This document shows positions 33,845-43,145 of a stretch of 64,000 nt of DNA, in pieces. The stretch is from Streptomyces sp. 3214.6 (GTDB lineage: Bacteria > Actinomycetota > Actinomycetes > Streptomycetales > Streptomycetaceae): contig NZ_LT670819.1 of the NCBI RefSeq assembly GCF_900129855.1, forward strand, positions 7,936,001-8,000,000. Reading direction: 5' to 3'. The position numbers and the translations under genes were made by a program. Numbering within the stretch: position 1 is the stretch's first letter; every line of letters starts with the position of its first letter. Below the pieces are notes generated by a model. That model did not search any database, was not told the origin of the DNA, and was given only the letters and a program-made list of their open reading frames with translations.

Positions 33845-33867
33845 GCAATGGACTTCGTGCATACCTT
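33845..33867. promoter_or_regulatory. 23-bp element of the amine cluster, copy 1
   Basis: Begins GCAATGG and ends ATACCTT; 16 of 23 positions match the copy at 34643-34665. It lies 18 bp before the puuD-like start. The two copies point in opposite directions relative to their nearest plus/minus genes, which fits an operator better than a promoter. Confidence 0.55.
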
Positions 33868-33886
33868 TACCTGTTTTCTGTCCTCT

Positions 33887-34621
33887 TCATGCCAGGAAGC
33901 CCCTGAGCAGGGCCGCTGTCCCCGCGCAGTGTTCCCGCATCATCTCCCGCGCGCCGTCCGCGTCGCCGTCCAGCACCGCCTCGACCAGCGCGGTGTGCTG
34001 CCGCTGCGAGTGCTCCAGGTTGCGCACCAGCAGCGGGATGCAGTCGAGCAGGTCGTTCACCGTGGCCCGCACCGCCGCGTACCGCGCGGTCAGCGACGGT
34101 GAGCCGCACAGCTCGGCCAGGGTGAGATGGAGCATGGTGTCCAGGCGGCGGTAGTCGGCCAGCGGCGCGTCCGCCGTGCGGGCCAGGGCGTCGCGCAGGC
34201 GCTCCGCCTGCTCGTCCGTCAGCCCGTGCGACGCGCACAGGCCCGCCGCGCCCACCTCCAGCACCTCGCGGAAACGCAGGATGTCCTCGATGTCGACCTC
34301 GGCGACCCGCCGCCGCAGCTCGTCCTCGCCGCCGGCGTCCGCGCGCGGCAGCACGAACGTTCCGCCGTACCGACCCCGGCGGGACTCGACCAGCCCCTGG
34401 TCCTGGAGGACCTTCAGCACCTCGCGCAGCGTCACCCGGCTGATCCCCAGCCGCTCCGCCAGATCCCGCTCGGCCGGCAGCCGTTCGCCCCCCGGCACGA
34501 GGCCCAGCCGCACGACCTGGAGGATCTGCTCCAGCGCCTCCTCGAAACCGTTCCCGGCCCGCACCGGCCGCAGGATCGGCGTCAGCCGGTCGTCCGGTCC
34601 GCCGTCAGCGTTCACCGACAT
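33887..34621 (-). CDS. GntR/FadR-family regulator of the amine cluster
   Basis: 244 residues from ATG 34621 (upstream extension to 34642 possible). Winged helix 'LEQILQVVRLGLVPGGERLPAERDLAERLGISRVTLREVLKVLQDQGLVESRRGRYGGTFV' (about 28-87) and an FCD effector domain with His/Asp metal-binding pattern. It lies between the hydrolase and ligase genes and is divergent from the ligase. In S. coelicolor a regulator at this place, recalled as EpuRII, controls the glnA4 gene. The 23-bp repeats nearby are the candidate binding sites. Confidence 0.88.
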   Translation of the reverse strand: MSVNADGGPDDRLTPILRPVRAGNGFEEALEQILQVVRLGLVPGGERLPAERDLAERLGISRVTLREVLKVLQDQGLVESRRGRYGGTFVLPRADAGGEDELRRRVAEVDIEDILRFREVLEVGAAGLCASHGLTDEQAERLRDALARTADAPLADYRRLDTMLHLTLAELCGSPSLTARYAAVRATVNDLLDCIPLLVRNLEHSQRQHTALVEAVLDGDADGAREMMREHCAGTAALLRGFLA

Positions 34622-34642
34622 CTGGCCGTGCCCCCTTCCCAA

Positions 34643-34665
34643 GCAATGGTTCTCCGCAATACCTT
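34643..34665. promoter_or_regulatory. 23-bp element of the amine cluster, copy 2
   Basis: GCAATGG at one end and ATACCTT at the other, in the 75-bp divergent region between the gntR and glnA4-like genes. TACCTT (34660-34665) may double as a plus-strand -10. See copy 1 at 33845. Confidence 0.55.
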
Positions 34666-34696
34666 ATGGTCCCCGGAAGCCTGAGGAGGCCCTCCA

Positions 34697-36067
34697 GTGG
34701 CAGACCGCACACCCCCGCTCAGTGTCGAGGAGCTGCATGCTCTCGTCGCGAGCGGTGAGATCGACACTGTTGTCCTGGCCTTCCCCGACATGCAAGGGCG
34801 GCTCCAGGGCAAACGGTTCGCCGCCGGATTCTTCCTCGACGAGGTCCTCCGGCACGGCACCGAGGGATGCAACTACCTCCTCGCCGTCGACACGGAGATG
34901 AACACCGTCGACGGGTACGCCATGTCCTCCTGGGAGCGCGGCTACGGCGACTTCGCCATGCACCCCGACCTGTCCACCCTGCGCCGCGTGCCCTGGAACG
35001 CCGGCACGGCCATGCTGATCGCCGACCTGGCCTGGAACGACGGCTCGCCCGTGGTCGCCGCCCCGCGCCAGATCCTGCGCCGCCAGCTGGAGCGCCTCGC
35101 CGAGCACGGATTCACCGCCCAGGTCGGCACCGAGCTGGAGTTCATCGTCTTCAAGGACAGCTACGAGGCCGCCTGGGACGCGAACTACCGCGGACTCACC
35201 CCCGTCAACCAGTACAACGTCGACTACTCCGTCCTCGGGACCGGACGGGTCGAACCGCTGCTGCGCCGCATCCGCAACGAGATGGCCGGCGCCGGCCTCA
35301 CCGTCGAGTCCGCCAAGGGCGAGTGCAACCCCGGCCAGCACGAGATCGCCTTCCGCTACGACGAGGCCCTGGTCACCTGTGACCAGCACGCGATCTACAA
35401 GACCGGCGCCAAGGAGATCGCCGCCCAGGAAGGGGTTTCGCTGACCTTCATGGCGAAGTACAACGAGCGCGAGGGCAACTCCTGCCACATCCACCTGTCG
35501 CTGACGGACGCGGACGGCCGTAACGTCATGGCCGGCACGGCCGACGACCCGGGCGGCATGTCCGACGTCATGCGGCACTTCCTCGCCGGACAGCTCGCCG
35601 CCCTGCGCGACTTCTCCCTCCTCTACGCCCCCAACATCAACTCCTACAAGCGGTTCCAGCCCGGCTCCTTCGCCCCGACGGCCGTCGCCTGGGGACACGA
35701 CAACCGCACCTGCGCGCTGCGGATCGTCGGCCACGGCCGCTCGATGCGCTTCGAGAACCGACTGCCCGGCGGCGACGTCAACCCGCACCTCGCGGTCGCC
35801 GGCCTGGTGGCGGCGGGGCTGTACGGCATCGAGCAGAAACTCCAGCTGCCCGAGGCCTGCCCCGGCAACGCCTACGCCGCCGACTACGCGCACGTCCCCA
35901 CCACGCTCCGCGAGGCCGCCGAGCTCTGGGCGAACAGCCCCATAGCGCTGGCCGCCTTCGGCGAGGAGGTCGTCGCGCACTACAGCAACATGGCCCGCGT
36001 CGAGCTGGAAGCCTTCGACGCCGCGGTCACCGACTGGGAGCTGCGCCGCTCCTTCGAACGCCTCTGA
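34697..36067 (+). CDS. glnA4: Gamma-glutamyl amine ligase, GlnA4-like (glutamine synthetase fold)
   Basis: 456 residues, GTG start with GAGGAGG. Glutamine-synthetase superfamily: beta-Grasp N-terminus, 'VGTELEFIVF' and 'ESAKGECNPGQHEIAFRY' metal-binding Glu residues, 'CHIHLSLTD', 'NSYKRFQPGSFAPTAVAWG' and 'MRFENRLPGGDVNPHL'. It lacks the GlnA adenylylation loop. In S. coelicolor the protein in this context (GlnA4, SCO1613 as recalled) joins glutamate to ethanolamine, not ammonia. With ALDH, SDR and hydrolase neighbours it forms a gamma-glutamylation route that lets the cell use ethanolamine or related amines as nitrogen source. ALDH follows 19 bp downstream. Confidence 0.88.
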   Translation: MADRTPPLSVEELHALVASGEIDTVVLAFPDMQGRLQGKRFAAGFFLDEVLRHGTEGCNYLLAVDTEMNTVDGYAMSSWERGYGDFAMHPDLSTLRRVPWNAGTAMLIADLAWNDGSPVVAAPRQILRRQLERLAEHGFTAQVGTELEFIVFKDSYEAAWDANYRGLTPVNQYNVDYSVLGTGRVEPLLRRIRNEMAGAGLTVESAKGECNPGQHEIAFRYDEALVTCDQHAIYKTGAKEIAAQEGVSLTFMAKYNEREGNSCHIHLSLTDADGRNVMAGTADDPGGMSDVMRHFLAGQLAALRDFSLLYAPNINSYKRFQPGSFAPTAVAWGHDNRTCALRIVGHGRSMRFENRLPGGDVNPHLAVAGLVAAGLYGIEQKLQLPEACPGNAYAADYAHVPTTLREAAELWANSPIALAAFGEEVVAHYSNMARVELEAFDAAVTDWELRRSFERL

Positions 36068-36086
36068 AAGGTCACAGGTCCCTGTC

Positions 36087-37466
36087 GTGTCCGACCAGCA
36101 CCCGCACGAGCTGATCGTCATCAACCCCGCCACCGAGGAGGTTCTCGCCACCGTCCCCGCCGCCGACGCGGCCGACGTGGCCCGCGCGGTCGCCCGCGCG
36201 AGCGCCGCCCAGACCGGGTGGGCGGCCGCCGCCCCGGCCGACCGCGCCCGCCTCCTGCGCCGCTTCGCCGACGTCGTCGACGCCCATCTGGACGAACTGG
36301 CCCAGCTGGAGGTCCGCGGCGCCGGCCACCTCCTCGGCAACGCCCGCTGGGAGGCCGGAAACGCCCGCGACCTGCTGCTCTACGCGGCCGGCGGGGTCGA
36401 ACGGCTCCTCGGCAGGCAGATCCCCGCCCCCGGCGGCTGGGACGTCACCTTCCACGAACCCCTCGGCGTGGTCGGCGTGATCGCCCCCTGGAACTTCCCC
36501 ATGCCCATCGCGGCCTGGGGCTCCTTCCCGGCCCTCGCCGCAGGCAACGCGGTCGTCCTCAAGCCCGCCGAGACCACCCCCCTCACCGCCCTGCGCCTGG
36601 CCGAACTCGCCCTGGAGGCAGGTCTGCCGGAGGGGTTGTTCCAAGTCCTTCCCGGCTACGGCGCGGTCGCGGGCCGCGCTCTGGTCGACCACCCGGGCGT
36701 CGCGAAGATCGTGTTCACCGGCTCCACCCGCACCGGCCGCGAGGTCATGGAGCGCTGCGCCCGGCACGTCAAGCCGGTCACCCTGGAACTCGGCGGCAAG
36801 AGCCCCAACGTCGTCTTCGCGGACGCCGACCTGAAGCGGGCCGTCGACCCGTTCTCCTTCCTCGACAACTCCGGCCAGGACTGCTGCGCCCGCACCCGCA
36901 TCCTCGTCCAGGAGTCGGTCTACGACGAGGTGGCCGACCACCTCGCCCGGGAACTGTCGGCGGTGGTCGTGGGCGATCCCGCCGACGAGGCGACCCAGAT
37001 GGGTCCGCTGATCTCCCGTCAACAGGTGGACCGCGTACGGTCGTTCGTGCCGGACGACGCCCAGGCGCTGCGCGGCACCGCCCCCGAAGGGCCCGGCTTC
37101 TGGTTCCCGCCGACGGTCCTCACCGGGGCCGCGCCCGACTCCGCCGCGGCCCGCGAGGAGATCTTCGGACCCGTGGCCGTCCTGCTCCCCTTCACCGACG
37201 AGGCGGACGCGATCCGGCTCGCCAACGACACCCCCTACGGCCTCTCCGGCTCCATCTGGACCCGGGACGTCGGCCGCGCCCTGCGCGTCTCACAGGCCGT
37301 GCGCGCCGGAAACCTGTCCGTCAACTCCCACTCCAGCGTTCGCTACTGGACGCCCTTCGGCGGCTTCAAGCAGTCCGGCGTCGGCCGTGAGCTGGGCCCG
37401 GACGCCCTGACCGCCTTCACCGAAACCAAGAACGTCTTCATCAGCACGGAGGGCTCCGCACAGTGA
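36087..37466 (+). CDS. Aldehyde dehydrogenase of the gamma-glutamylation pathway
   Basis: 459 residues, GTG start. NAD(P)-dependent aldehyde dehydrogenase with 'PWNFPM', 'FTGSTRTGREVM', general-base Glu in 'LELGGKSP' and the nucleophile in 'NSGQDCCARTR' (two adjacent Cys). Expected to oxidise the gamma-glutamyl aldehyde formed from the ligated amine to the acid, which the PuuD-like hydrolase then splits. The stop overlaps the SDR start (GTGA). The protein is slightly short at the N-terminus compared with the family, but all catalytic parts are present. Confidence 0.92.
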   Translation: MSDQHPHELIVINPATEEVLATVPAADAADVARAVARASAAQTGWAAAAPADRARLLRRFADVVDAHLDELAQLEVRGAGHLLGNARWEAGNARDLLLYAAGGVERLLGRQIPAPGGWDVTFHEPLGVVGVIAPWNFPMPIAAWGSFPALAAGNAVVLKPAETTPLTALRLAELALEAGLPEGLFQVLPGYGAVAGRALVDHPGVAKIVFTGSTRTGREVMERCARHVKPVTLELGGKSPNVVFADADLKRAVDPFSFLDNSGQDCCARTRILVQESVYDEVADHLARELSAVVVGDPADEATQMGPLISRQQVDRVRSFVPDDAQALRGTAPEGPGFWFPPTVLTGAAPDSAAAREEIFGPVAVLLPFTDEADAIRLANDTPYGLSGSIWTRDVGRALRVSQAVRAGNLSVNSHSSVRYWTPFGGFKQSGVGRELGPDALTAFTETKNVFISTEGSAQ

Positions 37467-38254
37467 CCGCTCAGAACCCTGACATCGTCTGCCGCCGTCT
37501 CGTCGGCCGGACGGCCGTCATCACCGGCGCCGGCAGCGGCATCGGCCTCGCCACCGCGCGCCGGCTCGCCTCCGAGGGCGCACACGTCGTCTGCGGCGAC
37601 GTCGACGAGGCCCGCGGCAAGGCGGTCGCCGAGGAGATCGGCGGGATTTTCGTGAAGGTCGACGTCACCGACCCCGAGCAGGTCGAGGCGCTGTTCAAGA
37701 GCGCCTACGACACCTACGGCAGCGTCGACATCGCCTTCAACAACGCGGGCATCTCACCGCCCGACGACGACTCCATCCTGGAGACCGGCCTGGAGGCCTG
37801 GAAGCGCGTCCAGGAGGTCAACCTCACCTCCGTGTACCTGTGCTGCAAGGCCGCCATCCCCTACATGAGGCGCCAAGGCAAGGGCTCCATCATCAACACG
37901 GCGTCGTTCGTGGCACGGATGGGCGCGGCGACGTCCCAGATCTCGTACACGGCCTCCAAGGGCGGTGTGCTCGCCATGTCCCGTGAACTGGGCGTGCAGT
38001 TCGCGCGGGAGGGCATCCGCGTGAACGCGCTCTGCCCCGGCCCGGTGAACACGCCGCTCCTTCAGGAGCTGTTCGCCACGGACCCGGAGCGGGCCGCCCG
38101 CCGCCTGGTGCACATCCCGGTGGGTCGGTTCGCCGAGGCCGAGGAGATCGCCGCCGCCGTCGCCTTCCTGGCCAGCGACGACTCCTCCTTCGTCAACGCC
38201 ACCGACTTCCTGGTGGACGGCGGGATCTCCGGCGCGTACGTCACCCCGCTGTAG
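37463..38254 (+). CDS. Short-chain dehydrogenase/reductase of the amine cluster
   Basis: 263 residues. Classical SDR: NAD-binding 'TGAGSGIG' near residue 21, 'NNAG', catalytic Ser and Tyr-x-x-x-Lys in 'ISYTASKGG', and 'CPGPVNTPL'. Coupled to the aldehyde dehydrogenase by overlap. It could convert the gamma-glutamylated alcohol (for ethanolamine) to the aldehyde, which would give the pathway order ligase, SDR, ALDH, hydrolase. That assignment is inference from context. Confidence 0.9.
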   Translation: MTAQNPDIVCRRLVGRTAVITGAGSGIGLATARRLASEGAHVVCGDVDEARGKAVAEEIGGIFVKVDVTDPEQVEALFKSAYDTYGSVDIAFNNAGISPPDDDSILETGLEAWKRVQEVNLTSVYLCCKAAIPYMRRQGKGSIINTASFVARMGAATSQISYTASKGGVLAMSRELGVQFAREGIRVNALCPGPVNTPLLQELFATDPERAARRLVHIPVGRFAEAEEIAAAVAFLASDDSSFVNATDFLVDGGISGAYVTPL

Positions 38255-38260
38255 CCGTTC

Positions 38261-38310
38261 CAGGACTCGGAGGCACAGGACTCAGAAGAACCCGAAGAAC
38301 AGGACTCAGA
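38261..38310. repeat. Short direct repeats between convergent genes
   Basis: ACAGGACTCAGA occurs at 38275-38286 and 38299-38310, with a related CCAGGACTCGGA at 38260-38271. The last copy carries the stop codon of the minus-strand gene. No clear terminator hairpin is seen. Confidence 0.6.
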
Positions 38311-39508
38311 GGAACGTGTGCCCCTCGCCCCGGTAGGTGGGCACGGTCGCCGCGACCGTGTCCCCCTCCACCAGGTGCAGCACATCGAACCGCTCGCACA
38401 GCTCACCGGCCTTCGCATGCCGGAACCACACCTTGTCGCCGATCAGCAGATCGTCGGCGGGGGAGCCGATGAGCGGCGTCTGCACCTCGCCGGGGCCCTC
38501 CTGGGGGTCGTACCGCAGCCCCTCCGGGAGGTACGGCACGGGCAGCCGGTCGGGCCCGGCGGCGCCGGAGGCGGGGTAACCGCCGCCGAGGACGGTCACG
38601 ATCCCGACGCCCGGCCTGCGCACGACGGGCTGGGCGAACAGGGCGGCCGGACGCCCGCTGAAGGACGTGTAGTTGTCGAACAGACGCGGCACGTACAGCC
38701 CTGACCCGGCCGCGATCTCCGTGACCGCGTCCTCGGCGGCGGTGTGCTGCACACTGCCGGTGCCGCCGCCGTTGACGTACTCCAGATCCGGTACGACGGC
38801 CCGCACCGCGCGCACCACGGCGGCGCGCCGCTCGGCGAGTTCACGGCGGGCGGTGGCCTGCATCAGCCGGATCGCCCGGGACCGGAAGGGCCGCCCGGCG
38901 ACCGCGTCGCCGACCCCGGCGATATGACCCTCGTAGGCCATGATCCCCACCAGCTTGAAACCGGGGCGCCGGGCCACCGCCCGCGCCACCTCGGCGACCT
39001 GGGCGGGGGAGTGGAGGGGGGAGCGCAGGGCGCCGACCCGGAACCGTCCGCCGAGCATCTTCAGCGAGGTGTCCAACTCCAGGCAGACCCGGACGACTTC
39101 ACTGCCGCCGGCGCGCGCCGAGTCGATGAGGTCGAGCTGGGCGACGTCGTCGACCATGACGGTGACGGCGGCGGCGAGCTTGGGGTCGGCGGCGAGCTCC
39201 GCGAAGGCGGTGCGGTCGGCCGACGGGTACGCCAGGAGGATGTCCTCGAATCCCGACCGGGCCAGCCACAGCGACTCGGCGAGGGTGAACGACATGATGC
39301 CGGCGAAGCCGTCCTTCGCCAGGACGCGCTCCAGCAGCGTCCGGCAGCGCACGGACTTGCTGGCCACCCGGATCGGCTTCCCGCCGGCCCGGCGGACGAG
39401 ATCCTCCGCGTTGGCGTCGAAGGCCTCCAGGTCGACGATCGCGAGAGGGGCGTCGAGATGCTCGGTGGCCCGGTCGTATCGGGCCCGGTCGGCGGCGCGC
39501 GCAGTCAT
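38306..39508 (-). CDS. PLP-dependent alanine racemase-fold protein (D-threonine aldolase-like)
   Basis: 400 residues from ATG 39508. Fold type III PLP enzyme: N-terminal barrel with the cofactor Lys in 'RVASKSVRCRTLLE', followed by 'GFAGIMSFTLAESLWLA', 'YEGHIAGVGD', 'YVNGGGTGSV', and the C-terminal metal-binding domain ending 'LVEGDTVAATVPTYRGEGHTFL'. Closest to amino acid deaminase/D-threonine aldolase-type enzymes that act on hydroxy-D-amino acids. Substrate not determinable. Convergent with the SDR gene and monocistronic. Confidence 0.85.
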   Translation of the reverse strand: MTARAADRARYDRATEHLDAPLAIVDLEAFDANAEDLVRRAGGKPIRVASKSVRCRTLLERVLAKDGFAGIMSFTLAESLWLARSGFEDILLAYPSADRTAFAELAADPKLAAAVTVMVDDVAQLDLIDSARAGGSEVVRVCLELDTSLKMLGGRFRVGALRSPLHSPAQVAEVARAVARRPGFKLVGIMAYEGHIAGVGDAVAGRPFRSRAIRLMQATARRELAERRAAVVRAVRAVVPDLEYVNGGGTGSVQHTAAEDAVTEIAAGSGLYVPRLFDNYTSFSGRPAALFAQPVVRRPGVGIVTVLGGGYPASGAAGPDRLPVPYLPEGLRYDPQEGPGEVQTPLIGSPADDLLIGDKVWFRHAKAGELCERFDVLHLVEGDTVAATVPTYRGEGHTFL

Positions 39509-39789
39509 GAACGAAGCCTGCCAGACTGGATTACCGCAGGGTAGGGGGACGTTCCGGGCAGATGCCCCGGGGGGCGTGGACTGGTTCCCGTTTGCCCAGC
39601 AACAAGCCGTAGAGTGACGCGCACGTACGGCGGAACGGCGCCGGCCGGGCACCCGCGTCGGGATGCCGGTCCGCTCGTGCGGGTATGCGAGCCCTGGAGG
39701 GACCACCGTGTCCGCGCCGGGCCGCCGGGCAAGTGCACGTCGGCCCGCGTACGAGAACGACGGCCCGGGCACGAGGAAACGGGGGGTGC
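39509..39789 (+). other. Divergent intergenic region
   Basis: 281 bp between the aldolase-like gene and the proline-rich protein gene. No repeat, riboswitch or clear promoter could be recognised. A GTG-started frame runs from 39685 but lacks a ribosome site. Confidence 0.4.
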
Positions 39790-41931
39790 ATGAGCACGGA
39801 AGCACGCCGCGCCTCGGTCCCCCCGCGCCCGGACGTACCGCCCCACCCCACCGTCCCCCCGCGCCCGACGACGCCGCCCCGCCCCGCCCATCCCCCCACG
39901 ACGGGCCAGGACGACCAGCCGGAGCGGGAGCGGGAGCCCGCGCGCCGGGCCGACACGGCCCCCGCCGAGCAGCAGGACACGCGTCCGGCGAACGCACCGG
40001 CCGCCGGGGGCACGAACCCGGCCCGGGACGGCTCGCCCCTCTCCTCCGCCGCGCCCCCCATTCCCCGCACCGCCCCCCGCTTCACCGACCTGCGGGCCCA
40101 GCACACGGACGCCATGACCCCGCCCCCGCCGCCCGCGTCGGCCCGCTTCCCCGACACCCCGCCGCAGCCGGCCCGAAGCGACGACACGGGGACTCCCGCG
40201 CCAGCAGAAGAGCGCCCGCCCGCCCCCCGCCCCGCCCCGCCCCACGACTTCCGCCGCGCCCCCCGCCGCACCCCCGCCCAGCCCCCAACTTCACGCCCGG
40301 CGTCCGCGGCGGGCGCGGCCCCCACTGGTCCGGCTTCGTCGCGCCCGGCGTCCGGGGCGGGTCAGGGCCCCGCCGCTCCGGCTTCGTCGCGTCCAGCCGC
40401 CGCGGCCGGCCCGGCTACCCCGACGGGTTCCGGGTTCTTCGACGTGCCGCGCTCCCGCAGCGCCGCTTCGGCCCCGGCCGCTTCCCGCCCCACCGCTTCG
40501 AACGGCCCCCTCAAGCACACCGCTTGGGACACCGCGAGCGCCGAGAGCGACACCCCACGCGCCGACGCGTCCACGCCCGCCCTCGCCAACCGCGAGGACT
40601 CGCGCCCTGCGGGTCCGGATGACTCGCGTCCTGGGGGCGGGAGCGACGGCGTCTCCCGTGCGGGGGCGTCTGCGCCTCGTCCCGGCGACCGGGACGGCTC
40701 ACGCCCCGCCGACGCGGACGACGTCCCCGCCGGCGGTACCGCAAACCCCGCCCGCCCGCAGAGCGCCCCTGCCGCCGCTCCCGACCGTGGCTGGTCGCCC
40801 CTGCCGCGCAGTTGGGTGCCCGCGCCCGGCCGGACTCGGCAGGAGACCGAGGCGGCCGGCGACCGTGGCGACTTCCAGGTGGCCCCGAGGCTGGACGACC
40901 CGCCGGCCTGGAGTCCTGGGGCTTCCCTGCGGCAGCCCGACTTCCTCATGCCGACCATGCCGACCATGCCGACCGCGCCGACCCCCCCGGCCATGCCGAC
41001 GGAGTCACCCGTGCCGGCGGCTCCGCCACGGCCCGACGGTGCCCCGGACGTGCCGAGCGGCCCCGATCCGGCCCTCTCCTGGAGCGCCCCCATGACCCCG
41101 GGCGCCACCCCCGGCGCCACGCGCCCCGTCGTGACGTTCGCGCGGCCCGAGGGGTACGGCGACACGCCCCGGATCCTCGGCCGACGAGGACGCACCGCCG
41201 CGGCCGCCGCCTGTGTCGTCCTCGGACTGGGACTCATCGGCGGTGCCGTCACCGGCAGTTGGCTCGTCGGGGACTCGGAGGACGGCGCCGACCACAGCAC
41301 CTACGTCACCGCCGGCGGCCTGTGGCACAACGTGCCCGTCGACCAGCTGTTCCCGCCCACGGTCGACGGACAGGGAGCCGGCCCGGGCGGCGCCGACCGC
41401 ACCTGGACGCGGATCGCCGTCGCCCCGGACAGCACCTGCGCCGACGCCTTCGACCCGCTGCTGCAGCAGGTCCTCGCGCCCGTCGGCTGCGCCCGCCTCC
41501 TGCGCGCCACCTACACCGACGCCACCCAGAGCTACGTGACCACCGTCGGCCTGCTGTTCACCAAGGCCGACGCCGCCGCCATGCGCTCGCTCGGCAGCCG
41601 CTTCGCGAAGGAAGGCCTGACACGGCGGACGGACCTGATGCCCCGCCCGTACGCCGCGAAGGGCACCGCCGCCGCCGCGTTCGGCGACAAACAGCGCGCC
41701 GCGTGGACGGTCTCCGTCCTGACCGACGCACCCGTCGTCGTCTACGCCGTCTCCGGCTGGGCCGACGGCCGTACCGTCGACACCCCCCAACCCGCCCCGG
41801 AGGCCACCGCGACCGGTGCCACCACGGCCCCCGCCCAGGCCGGCCTCGGCAACGAGGCCCAAGGCCTCGCCGACCGCATCGAGCGAGGCCTGCGCAAGAC
41901 CGCCGTCACGCCCACGGAGCAGCCCTCATGA
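39790..41931 (+). CDS. Proline-rich membrane-anchored protein coupled to a mycosin-like protease
   Basis: 713 residues from ATG 39790 (GGGGGG seven bases ahead). Residues 1-455 are low-complexity Pro/Ala/Arg/Ser with repeats such as 'PASSRPA' and 'MPT'; a single membrane helix lies at about 462-486 ('AAAAACVVLGLGLIGGAVTGSWLV'). The C-terminal 225 residues should be outside the cell, with two Cys that could form a disulfide. No known family was recognised. Its stop overlaps the start of the protease gene, so the two products are made together; it could be a substrate, regulator or scaffold of that protease. Confidence 0.75.
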   Translation: MSTEARRASVPPRPDVPPHPTVPPRPTTPPRPAHPPTTGQDDQPEREREPARRADTAPAEQQDTRPANAPAAGGTNPARDGSPLSSAAPPIPRTAPRFTDLRAQHTDAMTPPPPPASARFPDTPPQPARSDDTGTPAPAEERPPAPRPAPPHDFRRAPRRTPAQPPTSRPASAAGAAPTGPASSRPASGAGQGPAAPASSRPAAAAGPATPTGSGFFDVPRSRSAASAPAASRPTASNGPLKHTAWDTASAESDTPRADASTPALANREDSRPAGPDDSRPGGGSDGVSRAGASAPRPGDRDGSRPADADDVPAGGTANPARPQSAPAAAPDRGWSPLPRSWVPAPGRTRQETEAAGDRGDFQVAPRLDDPPAWSPGASLRQPDFLMPTMPTMPTAPTPPAMPTESPVPAAPPRPDGAPDVPSGPDPALSWSAPMTPGATPGATRPVVTFARPEGYGDTPRILGRRGRTAAAAACVVLGLGLIGGAVTGSWLVGDSEDGADHSTYVTAGGLWHNVPVDQLFPPTVDGQGAGPGGADRTWTRIAVAPDSTCADAFDPLLQQVLAPVGCARLLRATYTDATQSYVTTVGLLFTKADAAAMRSLGSRFAKEGLTRRTDLMPRPYAAKGTAAAAFGDKQRAAWTVSVLTDAPVVVYAVSGWADGRTVDTPQPAPEATATGATTAPAQAGLGNEAQGLADRIERGLRKTAVTPTEQPS

Positions 41932-43133
41932 GCCGTCGCACGACCACCCGCAGGGCCGGGATCCTGTGCGGTCTCCTCGCCGCCGCGGTTGCTCTCGTGC
42001 CGCCCGCCACCGCCTACGCCGACAGCATCCGCGGCCAGCAGTGGGCCCTGGACGCCCTGCACACGCAGCAGGCCTGGCGGACAACCAAGGGCAAGGGCAT
42101 CACCGTCGCCGTCCTGGACACCGGCGTCGAGGCCGACCATCCCGACCTCGCCGGGAACGTACTCGCCGGCAAGGACATGGTCGGCTTCGGAGCGGTCGAG
42201 GGCCAGCCTGCCTGGGCCGTCCACGGCACCGCGATGGCCGGCATCATCGCCGGTCACGGACACGGCGCCGGAAACGCCGACGGCGTCCTCGGGATCGCCC
42301 CGGAGGCGAAGATCCTCCCCGTCCGCGTGATCCTGGAGGACGACGACCCGCAGCGCACCAAGGCCCGCAACACCCGCGGCAACGCCCTCGCCGAAGGCAT
42401 CCGCTGGGCGGCCGATCAGGGCGCCGACGTCATCAACCTCTCCCTCGGCGACGACTCCGCCTCCGCCCACCCCGAGCCCGCCGAGGACGAGGCCGTCCAG
42501 TACGCGCTGAAGAAGGGCTCGGTCGTCGTCGCCTCGGCCGGCAACGGCGGCGACAAGGGCGACCACATCTCCTACCCGGCCGCCTACCCGGGCGTCATCG
42601 CCGCGACCGCCGTCGACCGCTACGGCATCCGCGCCTCGTTCTCCACCCGCCGCTGGTACGCCACGGTCAGCGCGCCCGGCGTCGACGTCGTCATCGCCGA
42701 GCCGGACCACAGGTACTACCAGGGCTGGGGGACGTCCGCCGCCTCCGCGTTCGTTTCGGGGGCCGTGGCGCTCGTCAAGGCCGCCCACCCGGGCCTGACG
42801 CCCGCGCAGATCAAGAAGCTCCTGGAGGACACCGCCCGCAACGCCCCCTCCGGCGGCCGCGACGACTCCCGCGGCTACGGCTTCGTCGACCCGGCCGCCG
42901 CGATCAAGGCCGCCGCAGCCCTCAAGCCGGAGGGCCTGCAGTCCGCGGCCTCCGGCGAGCGGTACTTCGGCCCCGGCCCGGACCAGGAGAAGACGGACGA
43001 CGACACGTCGAGCTGGGCGGGCCTGCTCGCGGGCGGCGCCGGGGGAGTGCTGCTGGTGACGGCGGTCTTCCTGTGGCGCGGCCGCCGCGAACGCGACCCG
43101 CACGACTCCCGCGAGGCGTACGAGGCCTTCTAG
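41928..43133 (+). CDS. Mycosin-like subtilisin-family serine protease, membrane anchored
   Basis: 401 residues. Signal peptide (Arg-rich start, core 11-27), then a subtilase domain with catalytic Asp64 ('VAVLDTGVEADHPDL'), His99 ('WAVHGTAMAGI') and Ser270 ('GWGTSAASAFVSG'), and a C-terminal membrane helix at about 367-387 followed by a charged tail. This layout is that of type VII secretion mycosins (MycP), which act on the outer face of the membrane. No ESX core components are in the window. Coupled to the preceding proline-rich protein. Confidence 0.9.
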   Translation: MSRRTTTRRAGILCGLLAAAVALVPPATAYADSIRGQQWALDALHTQQAWRTTKGKGITVAVLDTGVEADHPDLAGNVLAGKDMVGFGAVEGQPAWAVHGTAMAGIIAGHGHGAGNADGVLGIAPEAKILPVRVILEDDDPQRTKARNTRGNALAEGIRWAADQGADVINLSLGDDSASAHPEPAEDEAVQYALKKGSVVVASAGNGGDKGDHISYPAAYPGVIAATAVDRYGIRASFSTRRWYATVSAPGVDVVIAEPDHRYYQGWGTSAASAFVSGAVALVKAAHPGLTPAQIKKLLEDTARNAPSGGRDDSRGYGFVDPAAAIKAAAALKPEGLQSAASGERYFGPGPDQEKTDDDTSSWAGLLAGGAGGVLLVTAVFLWRGRRERDPHDSREAYEAF

Positions 43134-43145
43134 GGCGCCGCGCCG

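Noticed and set aside
40300..40990. Repeats in the proline-rich gene as a CRISPR or satellite
   Set aside because: They are in-frame codon repeats of a low-complexity protein with irregular spacing.
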